Source of the DNA: Macrosoma leucophasiata
Taxonomy: Eukaryota; Arthropoda; Insecta; Lepidoptera; Hedylidae
Length of the DNA stretch: 64,000 nt
Assembly: GCA_036365455.1 (NCBI GenBank)
Contig: JAWQUS010000011.1
Coordinates: 6,220,001-6,284,000 of the forward strand
Direction: 5' to 3'
The position numbers and the translations under genes are program-made. Positions 42,363 to 53,580 of this stretch are shown here, piece after piece. The stretch's first letter is position 1. The number at the start of each line of letters is the position of its first letter. The notes below the pieces were generated by a model. It saw only the letters and a list, made by a program, of their open reading frames with translations, made no database searches and was not told where the DNA came from.

Positions 42363-42448
42363 GGATTTTTTTGAACTTTCATGACTCTATCTAGTATCAA
42401 ACCCAGAGCAAAGCAGCCTACAATATTATTACATAAGAAGTACGTATT

Positions 42449-42720
42449 TACTGGTAGTAGAGTTCCAGTGACGGAGCTCGCGGGCGTAGGCACCACCGCA
42501 TTACCTAATATACTTGCCGCTAAATGGTAGTGTTCAGCACTATCGTGTTCCGGTCAGGTGGTAATGTACGGCCCTGTGATTTCCGTCATAGAGGCATAAC
42601 ACCTTAGGCTTCAGAAGTGGAAACGCATCTGCATTTTGACCTCTGGTCATTCTATAAGTGTCTATAGGCTGCAGTCATCACTTAACATCAATGTACCACT
42701 TTTGTTACATAAAAAAAACA
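42449..42720 (+). repeat. SINE-A copy, near full length
   Basis: TTACTGGTAGTAGAGTTCCA to ACCACTTTTGTTACATAAAA, with a 20-bp deletion of the CTGCATGCTTGTTT block. Confidence 0.8.
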
Positions 42721-43338
42721 CGTATTTATTAATGTTTGCTCACTCAACCAAAAGAGGTTGGCAATATAAACAATCGATTCAAATGCCAGATCCTCCTTAC
42801 CGTATATTTTTAACTGCACGAGGGTATGCAAATGATTCCTTTCCCAACATCTACCGCAGAGCCTACATGAATGCAAATAGTCCACTAAACGTCTGTTGGA
42901 GCCATGTTGGTCCCGTACGCGTTATTGGTGCGCCGTAATAGAATACTGATAAGATCAAGCCTCAAACACGATTGTTGGGATGCGAACTAAGTAATGAGTG
43001 TAGAAAATTAGATTACCTCGTTGAGATGAAGCTGTTTCGAATCGAGAATGTAGGATTAACGTGATTACTACCTTTAGTTGTACGAGTACAAAAAATACCT
43101 TGTTTATTTAATACATATTCAACTAATGGCTAAAGCTAAGGCTGAAGGCGATGGATGCTGAATTGTTAATCTTCAGTGCTGTCTAGTGGTGATGTTTTTG
43201 ACAAACTATTTGGTCCACCAAATAGTGATAGGGAGGATTAGGTATATATGCGGCGGTCATAAGTCCGAATCCTGTATTAAGAGTTTTATCTCAAGTATTC
43301 TCGACACATTTTAACGTAAACCTCATACTCAACTTTAT
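42721..43338. other. Unassigned non-coding DNA
   Basis: A short perfect hairpin (ACTATTTGG and CCAAATAGT) sits near 43205-43227. No gene recognised. Confidence 0.4.
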
Positions 43339-43482
43339 CCCCCTTATTCATAAACGTATTTTAGCTAAAGTGTGGCTAATCTCTGCTTTGTCTTTTTCTA
43401 TCCTGCACATTTGACAGTGCAACTGACAAAGACAAAGCATTGTATAGCTAAAACGTATCCTAATGTACGTTTTATATGGGAG
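43339..43482. mobile_element. MITE-5, copy 1
   Basis: Same sequence as 48096-48241 (CCCCCTTATTCATAAACGTA, TTTTAGCTAAAGTGT, GACAAAGACAAAGCATT). The right terminus has decayed to ACGTTTTATATGGG. No clean TA duplication remains. Confidence 0.7.
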
Positions 43483-44574
43483 AATATTTTTAGTAAGTTC
43501 ATGACTTTTCATTAGGCTTAATGGTAATAGGCTTGTTGTTATCAAATTATCAATGTAAGGAATTTGTCTAAAATTATTTCAATAACCAACAATGTTTGTC
43601 GACAATTTTTTTTAGTTAGGCATGATATAGCGCGAGAAGCCGTGCGCGGCATATGCCTCGCGAGGCTGCTCGCTCTGTGTAATAAATTATGATTGTGTTT
43701 ATATTATAGCCAACAAGAATTGTTTTAATTATGTTTATATTTAAAAAATCCTCGGTCGGGTACTACAGAATACTGATAAAGGTTCTATGATTTATATGTA
43801 TAGGATAAAATCATTAATTTTATTTTAGTGATATGTTCTAATTGTATGAAATGTATTGCATGTATGTAACGTTCACGATTGCACTGTCACATGTACCTAA
43901 GCTTACCAAGGCTGAATATGTTGAATTTGAAATGCAAGTTCTAAAGCAAATCAAAAGGTACACAACTTCCAAGACATGCAACGAGGCAACGAGGCAAGCG
44001 ATGCGGCACGACGCTGCCACCAACCCGACACTACAATCTATTATATGTGAGCTACACGTTACCTTCTGTGTATACAAAGCAGCTGCAGGGTCATGAAAAA
44101 AGTCATAGATCTGAATTAAACATACAAGCTCAAAAACATTAAATCTAACTTATTTGTCAAGCTGGAGCATGTACAAGAAAACGGAAAACCCTTAATATAT
44201 ATTCCTCTGGCAATTTTAAGCATAAGACAAATACATATTTTTTTTTAGAAATTAAAGACGTATCAATGGACTCAAGACCAGACGTCAATACACCTCGTTT
44301 TTTTATGTATTATACATATACATCCACTCGTCTTAATAAGTACAGCTGGACTATTAGCTATTTGTATTGTACGGTAAAACAAAAGGTGCACAGCGTGCGA
44401 GACACGCGAAGAGGCAACGAGCCAAGCCAGCCACCCGCCACCGCATTACTATGTGCGGTTCACATATTATAGCGTATATACAATTGCTACATGGATGCAG
44501 TTTGTAGATTTTTTTAATGTAAAGTGAATGCAGTAGCTTGAGATCTTGAAATATATGCTAATGGAATGTATTGG
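43483..44574. other. Unassigned non-coding DNA
   Basis: A plus frame at 43842-44096 (84 codons, with LTKAEYVEFEMQVLKQIKRY) looks protein-like in composition, but I cannot match it to a family and it lacks supporting context. A weak exon or element-relic candidate. Confidence 0.35.
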
Positions 44575-44728
44575 TCACGAGCTAGTTGGTCCAGCGACGT
44601 CCGCTTGAACCGAAGCTGACGGGTTCGATACCAGTACTGGGACGAATATTTGTATGACCTACCGATATTTGTTTAGTCCTGAGTGTATGAGTATGTGTTG
44701 TGTGAACAACGGCACGTATCGGTCTATT
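44575..44728 (+). repeat. SINE-S copy
   Basis: GAGCTAGTTGGTCCAGCGAC, GACGGGTTCGATACCAGTAC, ATATTTGTTTAGTCCTGAGT and AACAACGGCACG; the 3' end is missing. Confidence 0.6.
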
Positions 44729-45169
44729 AATTATTAAACAACCCTATTAGAAATACAAACCTGAAGTAGAACTGGAAAATAACAAATATATAATTTACTA
44801 CAAAATATTAACTGACAAAACAACAGACCCGACATAACATTCTACGACAAACGGAATAAAACAGTTTTTATATCATTTCCATAGCTATACCAAACATACA
44901 TAATATCCAAAATATAATATCAGATAAACTATAACAGGTAGTAGTAAGTAACAGGATTTAGCGATAGAAATTAAAACACAGTGGAAGACCACAACTGTCC
45001 ACATCGTACCAATTATATAGTTAGTATTGAAACATATATATATTTTTTGTTTAATGTACATTTATATTCTTTGCATTTTTTTTTATTGTATACTGATAAT
45101 TAAGTTCTATTTTTAAACGTATGTACAATTATTTGGGACATTCTATGACATAAAATCATGTTATAAACA
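44729..45169. other. Unassigned non-coding DNA
   Basis: No gene recognised. It may include upstream parts of the repeat E element that follows. Confidence 0.4.
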
Positions 45170-45296
45170 GGAGAAGCCACTGATTCCCGAAATACAGTGA
45201 AAACTAGTTCGGGAATCTATGGATTCAACATATAAATTGATGTAACTATCTTTTTGTCAATAAACAAATTTATTATTTATTATTATTTATTATTTA
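45170..45296 (+). repeat. Repeat E copy (LINE 3' end)
   Basis: GGAGAAGCCACTGATTCCCG, ACTAGTTCGGGAATCTATGG, TTTTTGTCAATAAACAAATT and an (ATT)n tail. An AATAAA signal precedes the simple tail. The second copy is at 54.6 kb. Confidence 0.65.
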
Positions 45297-45524
45297 ATTG
45301 TAATTTCATCAACTGGAAACATCCATAAAAATCTTCGTAATAGCCTTGAAACACTAAGCATTCCATAGTATATCATTAACCTTCTCCAAAAAGGTACAAT
45401 ATAAAACACTTGCCAAATTGTTAGAAAGTTTTTAACAACCTCTGCCATTTCTTAAATCACTGTACTTGGTTAATACCTGTGTAGTGGTAATAGCACCTTA
45501 TACGAGTGAGAAAGTAAAAAAAAC
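45297..45524. other. Unassigned spacer
   Basis: Nothing recognised. Confidence 0.4.
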
Positions 45525-45870
45525 TGAAATAATAATAATAATGGCAACCTATTATACGTCCCACTGCTGGGCACGAGTCTCTCCCCGTTTTTTGGGGGGG
45601 GAACCTGGGGCTTACTCCACCACGCTGCTCCAATGCGGATTGGTGGAAATACGGGTTAGTGGCCAACACGCTGTCGAATGTTTTAAAACCGCCCATAAGG
45701 CCTCCAACAAGGTTTAACGACTGCTATTTATCGATAGCAACCGGGACCGACGGCTTAACGTGCCCTCTGAGGAACGGAAACGCGCATTTTTAATTTGCCA
45801 CTAGCGGTCAATGCTTAACCGAGTAGATCGCTTATGATCTACACCAGCCGCGGGGCCATGCGCGCTTCCG
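45525..45870 (-). repeat. Repeat B copy, near full length
   Basis: (AAT)n tail at left, GTCCCACTGCTGGGCACGAG next, and CTACACCAGCCGCGGGGCCA at the right. All landmarks present. Confidence 0.7.
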
Positions 45871-46147
45871 GAGTCATAGGTTATATTACATTAATTGCAC
45901 CCGAGAAAAGCCGGGGCAATTCACTAGTCACTAATAATTTCGAACATAAAATTGAAGTTTTGATTATTTCAACATGCATCGAGTCTCGACACGCACGTTG
46001 TTATATAATTGAATCAGATTAAATTATCCTAATAATCCAAATAATAATATTCTCAAACACTGATATAAACGTGTAAATTACGTATTTGTTGAACAACTCC
46101 TGTTGTGCAACAAATACTCTAACTACAACTAATAAATAGTAATGTGT
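45871..46147. other. Unassigned spacer
   Basis: Nothing recognised. Confidence 0.4.
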
Positions 46148-46440
46148 TTACTGGTGGTAGAGCTCCAGTGACGGAGCTCGCGGGCGTAGGCACCACCGCA
46201 TTACCTAATATACTTGCCGCTAAATGGTAGTGTTCAACACTATCGTGTTCCGGTTAGGTGGTAATGTACGGCCCTGTAATTTCCGGCACAGAGGCATAAG
46301 ACCTTAGGCCTCAGGAGTGGTAACGCATCTGCATTTTGACCTTGGTCTTTGTGTGGGTGTCTATAGGCTGCAGTCATCACTTAACATCAATGTGAACTGC
46401 ATGCTTGTTTACCACTTCCATTACATTAAAAAAAAAAACT
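46148..46440 (+). repeat. SINE-A copy, full length
   Basis: TTACTGGTGGTAGAGCTCCA to CCACTTCCATTACATTAAAA followed by ten A. The best-preserved plus-strand copy here and a good reference for the family. Confidence 0.85.
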
Positions 46441-47114
46441 CCTGTTGTGCATTGAAATTCGTCACATCTATTACCATAAATGAAAATCAAAGCGTTGACG
46501 CCTGCAAAACTTTATCAACAAACAATACCAGTTTGAATGTAGGTACATAAATAATATACCGTACATGTTCGCAGCTAACAGAATGCAATATGTAAATTCA
46601 TTCCTAACCTCACCGATTCAGTAGTTATGTGCGGTATGTAAACCTCATAATAGTGGTTAGACCTGCACACATACATTTATGTATGTGTATTGTTTATGCG
46701 CGACTCTCGCTACGGATGTGCTACGGCGTAGGTGTGCTACGTTGTAGACTAAGCGTGACTACGGAGCTACGAAGTATACAGCGAATCGTATGTCATTCGA
46801 CTTTCTACAAGGCGCGCGTAGATTTTCACACGTAAACGAGATCTAAGTCAAATTCAGGTAGTAAAATAACAAACAGTCATATCCAATTCGCAGGTCTATA
46901 TTGTGATAAGTTATTTTATAATTATGTAAGAATTAGATTAATGAGACTAATACATAAATTCTGATGTTAAGAGAAAACGATTGGTAATGTTATACCATAT
47001 CCGTTTTACATACTGAATTGTTATATTTAATTCAAACATGAAGCAAGCTTGAACAATTTAACACCCTACCGGGATTTTGATCTCTAGACAAATAATAATA
47101 CATTTTTTATGTAA
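46441..47114. other. Non-coding DNA with CTACG-rich patch
   Basis: Around 46700-46790 CTACGG, GTGCTACG and GTAGACTAAGCG repeat loosely, a pattern seen in some lepidopteran repeats. No gene recognised. Confidence 0.4.
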
Positions 47115-47390
47115 GACAGGTAGCAAACAAGCATCCTGTTCACATTGATGTTAAGTGACGACTGCAGCCTATAGACACCCGCACAAAGACCAGAGGTCAA
47201 AATACAGATGTGTTGCCACCCCTGAGACTGTCATGTCTCTGTGATAGTTATTATGGGGTCATAATAACTATTAAAGAGACATGTATATCATACCGGAACA
47301 CACATAGTGCCGATTACTACCATTTAGCGGCAGATACTTAATACGGTGGTGCCCATGCCTTCGAGCTAGTACACTTGGAACTCTACTACA
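47115..47390 (-). repeat. SINE-A copy, diverged, with hairpin
   Basis: GGTAGCAAACAAGCATCCTG at left to TTGGAACTCTAC at right. The centre holds an inverted repeat of 24-base arms (47232-47255 and 47260-47283; 22 of 24 paired) around GGGT that is absent from other copies. Confidence 0.7.
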
Positions 47391-48095
47391 ACTCTACCTC
47401 TACATTCTCAACAACGGCTGAATGAACAGATTAAAATATTAACAATTACAAGATCAAAGCCACAAAAGAATCTAGAAAAGCGTTGTAACGCTAACAAATA
47501 TTTTCATAGCTCCAAGTAAACCAACTTAAAAACAACGGCCAAAGGAAAACTCGAAACAGATTAATGAAAATGCAATTAGAACGCAATCAAAGGACACTCC
47601 GCTCTGGCCGTTCGCAGGAATGAGCGAAATCGCATTATCTCGGTGGTGGCTCGCTTTATGATTCAGATATATGAAGGGGCACTTGAAGTGCATTTCGTTG
47701 AGTGAATTGGATTAGTCGGAATCTGAATTAAATAGTGAACTGTATTCGAGTCGACAATGGATGATATATTCTATACTGAGGGAAACTGTGTACCGAAGTA
47801 CTCTCTGGGTTCCCTCGGCGCTATTTAATATCAGGGCCTGAGATAATAGAAATACGATTGTAGGTGGTAAGAGCTTATGATAATGATGAATAAAATTCTT
47901 TAACCGAAAATTTAACATTTTATATGCAATTGGGAAAATGATGGATTTTTAAGAACACGCAATCTATATATGATGAGCTATGAACTTCACTGGTAGAATA
48001 TTATTTTTAGTTGCTTTAGTTCCGCCTTATAAAAAGCAAAACCATTAAAGGATTTTTTTTTTCATTCAAATCTTTAAAAAAAATCTATAGAATTA
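47391..48095. other. Unassigned non-coding DNA
   Basis: No gene recognised. Confidence 0.4.
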
Positions 48096-48241
48096 CCCCC
48101 TTATTCATAAACGTATTTTAGCTAAAGTGTTGCTAATCTCTCCTTTGTCTTTTTCTATCCTACACATCTGACAATGCAACTGACAAAGACAAAGCATTCT
48201 ATAGCTTAAACGTATCTAATGTACGTTCATGAATAGTGGGG
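48096..48241. mobile_element. MITE-5, copy 2, 146-bp with TA target
   Basis: CCCCCTTATTCATAAACGTA at the left pairs with TACGTTCATGAATAGTGGGG at the right with few mismatches; inner arms also pair (GCTTTGTCTTTGTC region). TA flanks both ends (48094-48095 and 48242-48243), as for Tc1/mariner-type insertions. Confidence 0.8.
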
Positions 48242-48954
48242 TAAGTCTTTTCGAAGAATGATTCAACGAACTCATTTTTTGTCACATGCGCAGATTTAAA
48301 TAACTATTCCACATATTATAATTTGCGACGTTTTAAAAATTACGAGAATAATATGTTTGTTTTTGACTAAGCCAACACACTGATATGTGTATACGTACAA
48401 AAAACACCTTTTCAAGTTAACGTATGAAAATGTGTAGCTTTTAAAACAAAACAATAAGCGTAGCACCGCGAGGCAATTCGTACCGAACAAAATTACTAAA
48501 GAAATCCAACCAAGCAACGTCGTTCTACGTGAAGGAAATGCATAAATTAAATACAGAGTAGCTTGTGTATGATTCTACGAACTCCAACACGGATATACAT
48601 AACACAAATATGCCATAAAAAGTTAACTTGAAAGTTTTAGTGCAGTCGCATACCGGTATATCTGCTTTCACTCGTCGAAGGTCATTATAAATTGTTGAAA
48701 TGTCTTAATAGTTAATTGTCAACATTACAATAATAATTGTCAACGTCAAATCATGGTACCTGTATATAAAATAAAGGTAGCAAGCAAGTTTCCAGCTCAC
48801 TTAAATGATAAGCAAATACTGTAGCCTATTAGACAACATACAAACAGGCAAGCAGAAGTTAACTTCTGGTTGCCTTCTCATTTTAACATTGCTTCTGGAG
48901 CCATCTCGCCAAATTACACGGGTTTCCATCTGTGATAGGTATTACCAAAGATAT
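48242..48954. other. Unassigned DNA with a faint SINE-A-like stretch
   Basis: 48776-48950 (GGTAGCAAGCAAGTTTCCAG, GATAGGTATTACC) vaguely resembles old SINE-A-like copies, too weakly to call. Confidence 0.35.
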
Positions 48955-49107
48955 TAGATGAATAATATTGCCAATATGTACCGGCCGCCGAGCGTTTGTT
49001 TAGACTCGTAGACGGTCAGGTGACTGTTCCCGCTCACGGGTCAAGCTTCATCCATTCATTGCGCATTCGCCCGCCGAGCGCACAATTGGTGAGAAAAGCC
49101 GTTAAAA

Positions 49108-49186
49108 ATGCCAAATTGTTCAGTGTTTTCATGTAAAAACCGAACAGTAAAGCAAACTAAACCATTCAATAGCATAACTTATCACC
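49108..49186 (+). pseudogene. THAP-domain first exon remnant, copy 2
   Basis: From ATG 49108 the frame reads MPNCSVFSCKNRTVKQTKPF, then NSITYHR and a stop. It differs from copy 1 by W to S at residue 8. The splice donor has changed from GGTGAGT to GTTGAGT, so the consensus donor is lost or shifted by one base. The preserved amino acid sequence in two old copies argues that both derive from a source that coded for this exon. Confidence 0.5.
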
Positions 49187-49317
49187 GTTGAGTCTTAATT
49201 TTGTTATTTTATTAAGTTAAACACGATATCACATCGTCTATATCAAATATATCGTGTCAAAACAGGGAGTGCTGCCAGCTTACTCATTTACACGGAAAAC
49301 AACGGACATCTAGATTA

Positions 49318-50580
49318 TTTAGTACTAGATGCGCCCGCAACTTCGTCCCCGTGAGAATTTATGATTGTTCAGTGTGTACCCGGACGAAGTCGTGGGCGCA
49401 GCTAGTATAAAAGTAGCCTAAGTTACTCCTTATTACATCAGCTATCTGCCAGTGAAAGTCCCGTCCAAATCGAAGGCACTCAAATTCTACTTATTTGTAT
49501 GTAAGTATGTATGTATGTATGTATGTATGGATGTATGGATGTATGGAGATAAAAGTAGCCTAACATACCCCTTATTACATCAGCTATCGGCCAGTGAAAG
49601 TCCCGTCAAAATCGGTCCAGCCGTTCCCAAGATTAACCCCGCCAAACAGACAGAAAAACTTGCAAAAATTGTAAAAAATGTTGTTTTGGTAAATATACCG
49701 TGTTACACACATATGCATTTACTAAAAAGCGATTATTTTAATATTACAAACAGTCACTCCAATTTTATAATTTGTATAGATGTATAGATTTATTATGGAA
49801 GGTAATATACAACATACGACCTAAAAATTGTGTGAAAATTTTAAACGTCTACTTGCTGCACTTATTATCGTACTAAAAATATACGAAAAAAAAAAACAAA
49901 TTTATTGTATGCCCCCTTGGACCCCTTAACATTTTCATTTTCTTATTTTTAGTAATAAATTTTGTCTATAAAGCGGTAACAGAAATACCTACATAATTTG
50001 TGAATATGTTAGCTTTCTAGCTATCACTATTTATGAGATACAGCTTCGTGACAGATAGACAGACGGACGGACAGACAGACAGACAGCGGTGGATTAGTAA
50101 TCCGTAGGGTCCGTTTTTACCTTTTAGGTACGAAACCCCCTAAAAGATAGAACTAAACAGAATAGCTTAAATATATTCGATACGATTTTTTTAAACTGAC
50201 ATAACTTTTTATTTCTGGACCGATTCACATGGAACAAACATTAAATATAAAGTGAAACTTACCATAATATATTAATGAAAATCAAAGATCGAATAAGCCG
50301 TTTCTGAAATTAGCGTGCACAAACACACAGACAAGCAGACATTTTTCCGGGATAAAAAGTACCCAGTGTTGTGCGCCAAAGGTTGAAGTATAATCATACC
50401 AAGTTTCATTGTAATCGGACCGGTAGTTTTTATGTGATGCTTGAACAAACAGACAGACAGACAGCCAAAAATTTTTCTAATCACATATTTGGGTTCGGTA
50501 TCGATCTAGTAACATCCCCTGGTATTTATTTTTTCAATATTTTTAATTTTCACTTCAACAGTTTTATTATAAGTATAGAT
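49318..50580 (+). mobile_element. RTE-like block nested in the THAP element
   Basis: Starts near TAGTACTAGATGCGCCCGCA and ends GTTTTATTATAAGTATAGAT. Inside, 49345-49790 matches 8255-8545 reversed. A CGCCCGCAACTTCGTCC / GGACGAAGTCGTGGGCG inverted repeat lies at its left end. Tetranucleotide ACAG runs (near 50060-50090, 50445-50462) and CGGTAACAGAAATACCTACA mark additional LINE-tail modules, so it may be a composite of several insertions. Confidence 0.55.
49499..49547. repeat. (GTAT)n microsatellite
   Basis: Tandem GTAT units with GGAT variants inside the nested block. Confidence 0.85.
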
Positions 50581-50821
50581 AATCACTTCTTTATACTCGT
50601 GTACGAACTGATAATACTCCATTTTTGTGACATTTTGTGGCGCGACCAAACACCAATTAGGTGAAGTGAGGTGTGGTAGCCTCGCGCCTAATTGGTGTAT
50701 ATTTTCACGGCAAGATAAGCTCCTCCCACTTACAATGGTTGAAGCGGTTTTCATAGAAAAGCGTGTGTATTGTCAATCTATTCTTATAATATCTTTGGTT
50801 ACACAATAACATACAATAATG

Positions 50822-50910
50822 CTGCCGAAAGGTAAGTCCAATCGGCAGCAGATAGATTATGTAATGCAGTGGTGTTTACGGCCCAAAGCTCCATCGTGTG
50901 TAATGGATTG
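50822..50910 (-). repeat. SINE-A fragment, degenerate
   Basis: CGGCAGCAGATAGATTATGT, AATGCAGTGGTGTTTACGGC and AGCTCCATCG follow the order of the SINE-A head in reverse. Confidence 0.4.
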
Positions 50911-51589
50911 TTACATTTCCGCTCCTTTCGGCGATTTCCTAGTGTGAATTATGTTTTAAGTGGGTTCGGCTGCCTGTCTTTGAGTAATAGAGTAAAATTA
51001 TAATTTGTTCCCAACAGAGCGTGTCAATGACCGAGTGTTAATAAGATTAGCAAAGTTCTAACGCTAATACCCTAAGCTACAATGGTGGGATAACGTTAAC
51101 ACAGTAGGAGTTAGTAAATTGCGTATACATATATGATAAGTTTAAGCCTAGAACAAACTTATACACATGAACATAGCAATGTAATAGAATATTCGCATGT
51201 TTAATGAATAGAAGTTCAATATAGTTATAGACGTGCGATTGCGTGTTGCGTGCCGATGGATTTAAATAAACAAAGCCTGTTTCGTGATGACTGATTGCAA
51301 TTCAATTTTACCTGAATTGAATCTATAAATATCTTTTGTTTCACTTATTTATACGACCACGTATGACGAAAAGAAACAAAGCATTACGGTTAGCAATAAG
51401 AGGTCTTGGCCGCACCAGAGTTCAATTCAATCGTTTGCTATTCGTAAAAACCGGCCAGATGTGAGTCTAGTTGCGTGCACAGAATGTCGTACAATTTCGA
51501 GATTTCTTACCTTACGTTTAGTACCATAGACTTTTCAAAGAAATGCCCATATACACACATTATGCTCTTTCATTTTGGAGGTATAATAC
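50911..51589. other. Unassigned non-coding DNA
   Basis: No gene recognised. Confidence 0.4.
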
Positions 51590-51740
51590 AGAATACCCAG
51601 ATATTACAGAGCCGCACAATAAATACCATTTGAAAGGAACACGATAGCGCTGAAAACAACCATTTAGCGGCAATTAGATTGAATGATGCGATGGTGAATA
51701 TGCCCGCGAGCTCCGTCAATGGAGCTGTACCACTAGTAAA
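51590..51740 (-). repeat. SINE-A 5' part, diverged
   Basis: GAACACGATAGCGCTGAAAA, CCATTTAGCGGCAATTAGAT and GCCCGCGAGCTCCGTCAATG in reverse family order. Confidence 0.6.
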
Positions 51741-51893
51741 AAATTAAGTCTGAAACTATTGATGCCGTACCCTTTCTTATTTACATCGATTAGTTTAAAA
51801 TATATTTTATTATTATAATCACAATCCCATTTTAAGTATTTCAAAAGAAAAACATTAAAAATATTCTTCCAAATGACGCAAAAAACTTTGTAA
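51741..51893. other. Unassigned spacer
   Basis: Nothing recognised. Confidence 0.4.
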
Positions 51894-52192
51894 TTTTTTT
51901 TTTTTTTTTTTTTATGTTATGGAAGTGCCAAACAAGCATGCAGTTCACATTGATGTTAAGTGATGACTGCAGCCTATAGACACCCACACAAAGACCAAGG
52001 TCAAAATGCAGATGCGTTGCCACTCCTGAGGCCTAAGGTGTTATGCCTCTGTGCCGGAAATTACAGGGCCGTACATTACCACCTGACCGGAACACGATAG
52101 TGCTGAACACTACCATTTAGCGGCAAGTATATTAGGTAATGTGGTGGTGCCTACGCCCGCGAGCTCCGTCACTGGAGCTCTGCCACCAGTTA
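51894..52192 (-). repeat. SINE-A copy, full length
   Basis: Reversed with a long poly-A (T run at 51895-51913) and the head TGGTGGCAGAGCTCCAGTGA at the right. Well preserved. Confidence 0.85.
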
Positions 52193-53094
52193 AATCAAAG
52201 GAAGGCTTATCCATCACAGGACTTCAGGTGATTATAGGCATTTTTCGTTTCTGTGCATGTCTTCTTAATTTGATATGCTAAAGACAAACAAGTGAGAAAT
52301 TAAGAGGGCCACGGTAATTAGCCGAAGGACGTTAATCCGGCGAACGACCGATTTCAGATAAGAGATGCACGTGTAGGTAGATTCCTATTGTACCATAATG
52401 CGGTTTAGTCCATCAGCGACAGAAATATAGTCATTTCACAAGAACAAAGCTAAACATTAATAACGGCCGTGGGTGTTGAATGGTTGCTTCTGAAATAGGC
52501 TTTACAACCACAAAACATTTTAATCCATCTTCTAACATTGCTTCTGCGGCTATTTATAAAACAGACAATTCAACCTTTTTGTCTATCAATTTTGGGTAAC
52601 TTTCTTTACTTATTCCTACCGACCGGAGGAGAGTAGCCATAGCGTGTATTACCGATGCAAAAAAGTCTGTCATTACGTGTGACACACACACACACTACAA
52701 AAATCGTCTATTACTACGAAACTCACACCTTAACTTTAACAAAATACATAAACAATTTCACGCACACATTTAAACATCTAGGTGAAATGCATAGGAACAC
52801 TTGTGCTTTACTTTGACAAAGAGTTAAGCCTGCTATGGCTACTCCCCTCCGGTCCGCCGCGGCTGGTAGCCCGTGTTGCTCTATGTTAACAGCATTTAGT
52901 TTAATTCGATCACATGTCAAGCCACTTTTCAGTCGTGTGCCACAAATTATGTCGCGGTTGCATTCCACTCATTTAACAACTGGTTAAAATGGTTTAGTGT
53001 TTAATTATTTGGAAAGCGGTGCGGTATCGCTTGGTGCATGATGCTAAATAAATAAAATTTGATTTCTGTATTATCAAATACTTTGGTGAATTAT
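52193..53094. other. Unassigned non-coding DNA
   Basis: A short frame at 52723-52968 (minus) shows no motif. A short (CA) run at about 52682-52695. Confidence 0.4.
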
Positions 53095-53322
53095 TATACG
53101 AGCCGTTTTGTTCAGCGGTGTGTGGCGACCGTTTTGACCGTGGCTTGTGGGTTCGATCCTCCTAACGCAACAAATATTTGTATGGCCTACAAATATATGT
53201 TTCGGGTCTGGGTGTTTTAAATATATGTTTTGTGTATGTGTTGTGTGCGTACAATGGTACTAACGACACTGGTTTATACCCATTGCAGGGCTGTGAGTGC
53301 AAGAGTATTTAAAAAAAAAGAT
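53095..53322 (+). repeat. SINE-S copy, near full length
   Basis: ACGAGCCGTTTTGTTCAGCG, GGCTTGTGGGTTCGATCCTC, ATATGTTTCGGGTCTGGGTG, ACTGGTTTATACCCATTGCA and GGGCTGTGAGTGCAAGAGTA with a poly-A end. Confidence 0.7.
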
Positions 53323-53404
53323 AGCAGGCTACAATTGCTAATCCTCGGAGTTCCAGAGTCAGCGAATATGTTGTTACAGTTCTTTTAATGGAGAATATTT
53401 TTAA

Positions 53405-53580
53405 TGCCTTAATATTTATCACAGAGATATATAATATATAAAACAACACAGTTCTCAGAGGTGGCAACGCATCAGCATTTAGACCTCTGGTTTTCGTGTA
53501 TATATCTATAGGCTGCAGCCATCATTTGACATCCATGTGGATTGCATACTTGCTTACCACTTTAATTACATAAAATAAAA
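53405..53580 (+). repeat. SINE-A 3' part, diverged
   Basis: GGTGGCAACGCATCAGCATT, TAGACCTCTGGTTTTCGTGT, ATAGGCTGCAGCCATCATTT and ACCACTTTAATTACATAAAA. Confidence 0.6.

Larger units (their letters stand above)
48955..50798 (+). mobile_element. THAP-transposon derivative, copy 2, split by nested insertion
   Basis: This is the same element as 25178-25774 in the opposite orientation. Ends CCAAAGATATTAGATGAATA at the left and, in reverse, CCAAAGATATTATAAGAATA at the right. TTA flanks both sides (48952-48954 and 50799-50801), a possible 3-bp duplication. The body is contiguous 48955-49317 and 50581-50798, with a 1.26-kb block between. Near the right end ACACCAATTAGG and CCTAATTGGTGT form a subterminal inverted repeat. 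Without the nested block its length would be about 580 bp, like copy 1. Confidence 0.7.

Noticed and set aside
42636..42938. 100-codon plus frame starting in SINE-A
   Set aside because: It begins inside the SINE and runs into unrelated DNA; similar frames recur in other SINE-A copies because the SINE itself is partly open.
17086..52192. Regularly recurring 270-bp units as a CRISPR-like or satellite array
   Set aside because: The units are dispersed, in both orientations and with poly-A tails, as expected of SINEs in a eukaryote.
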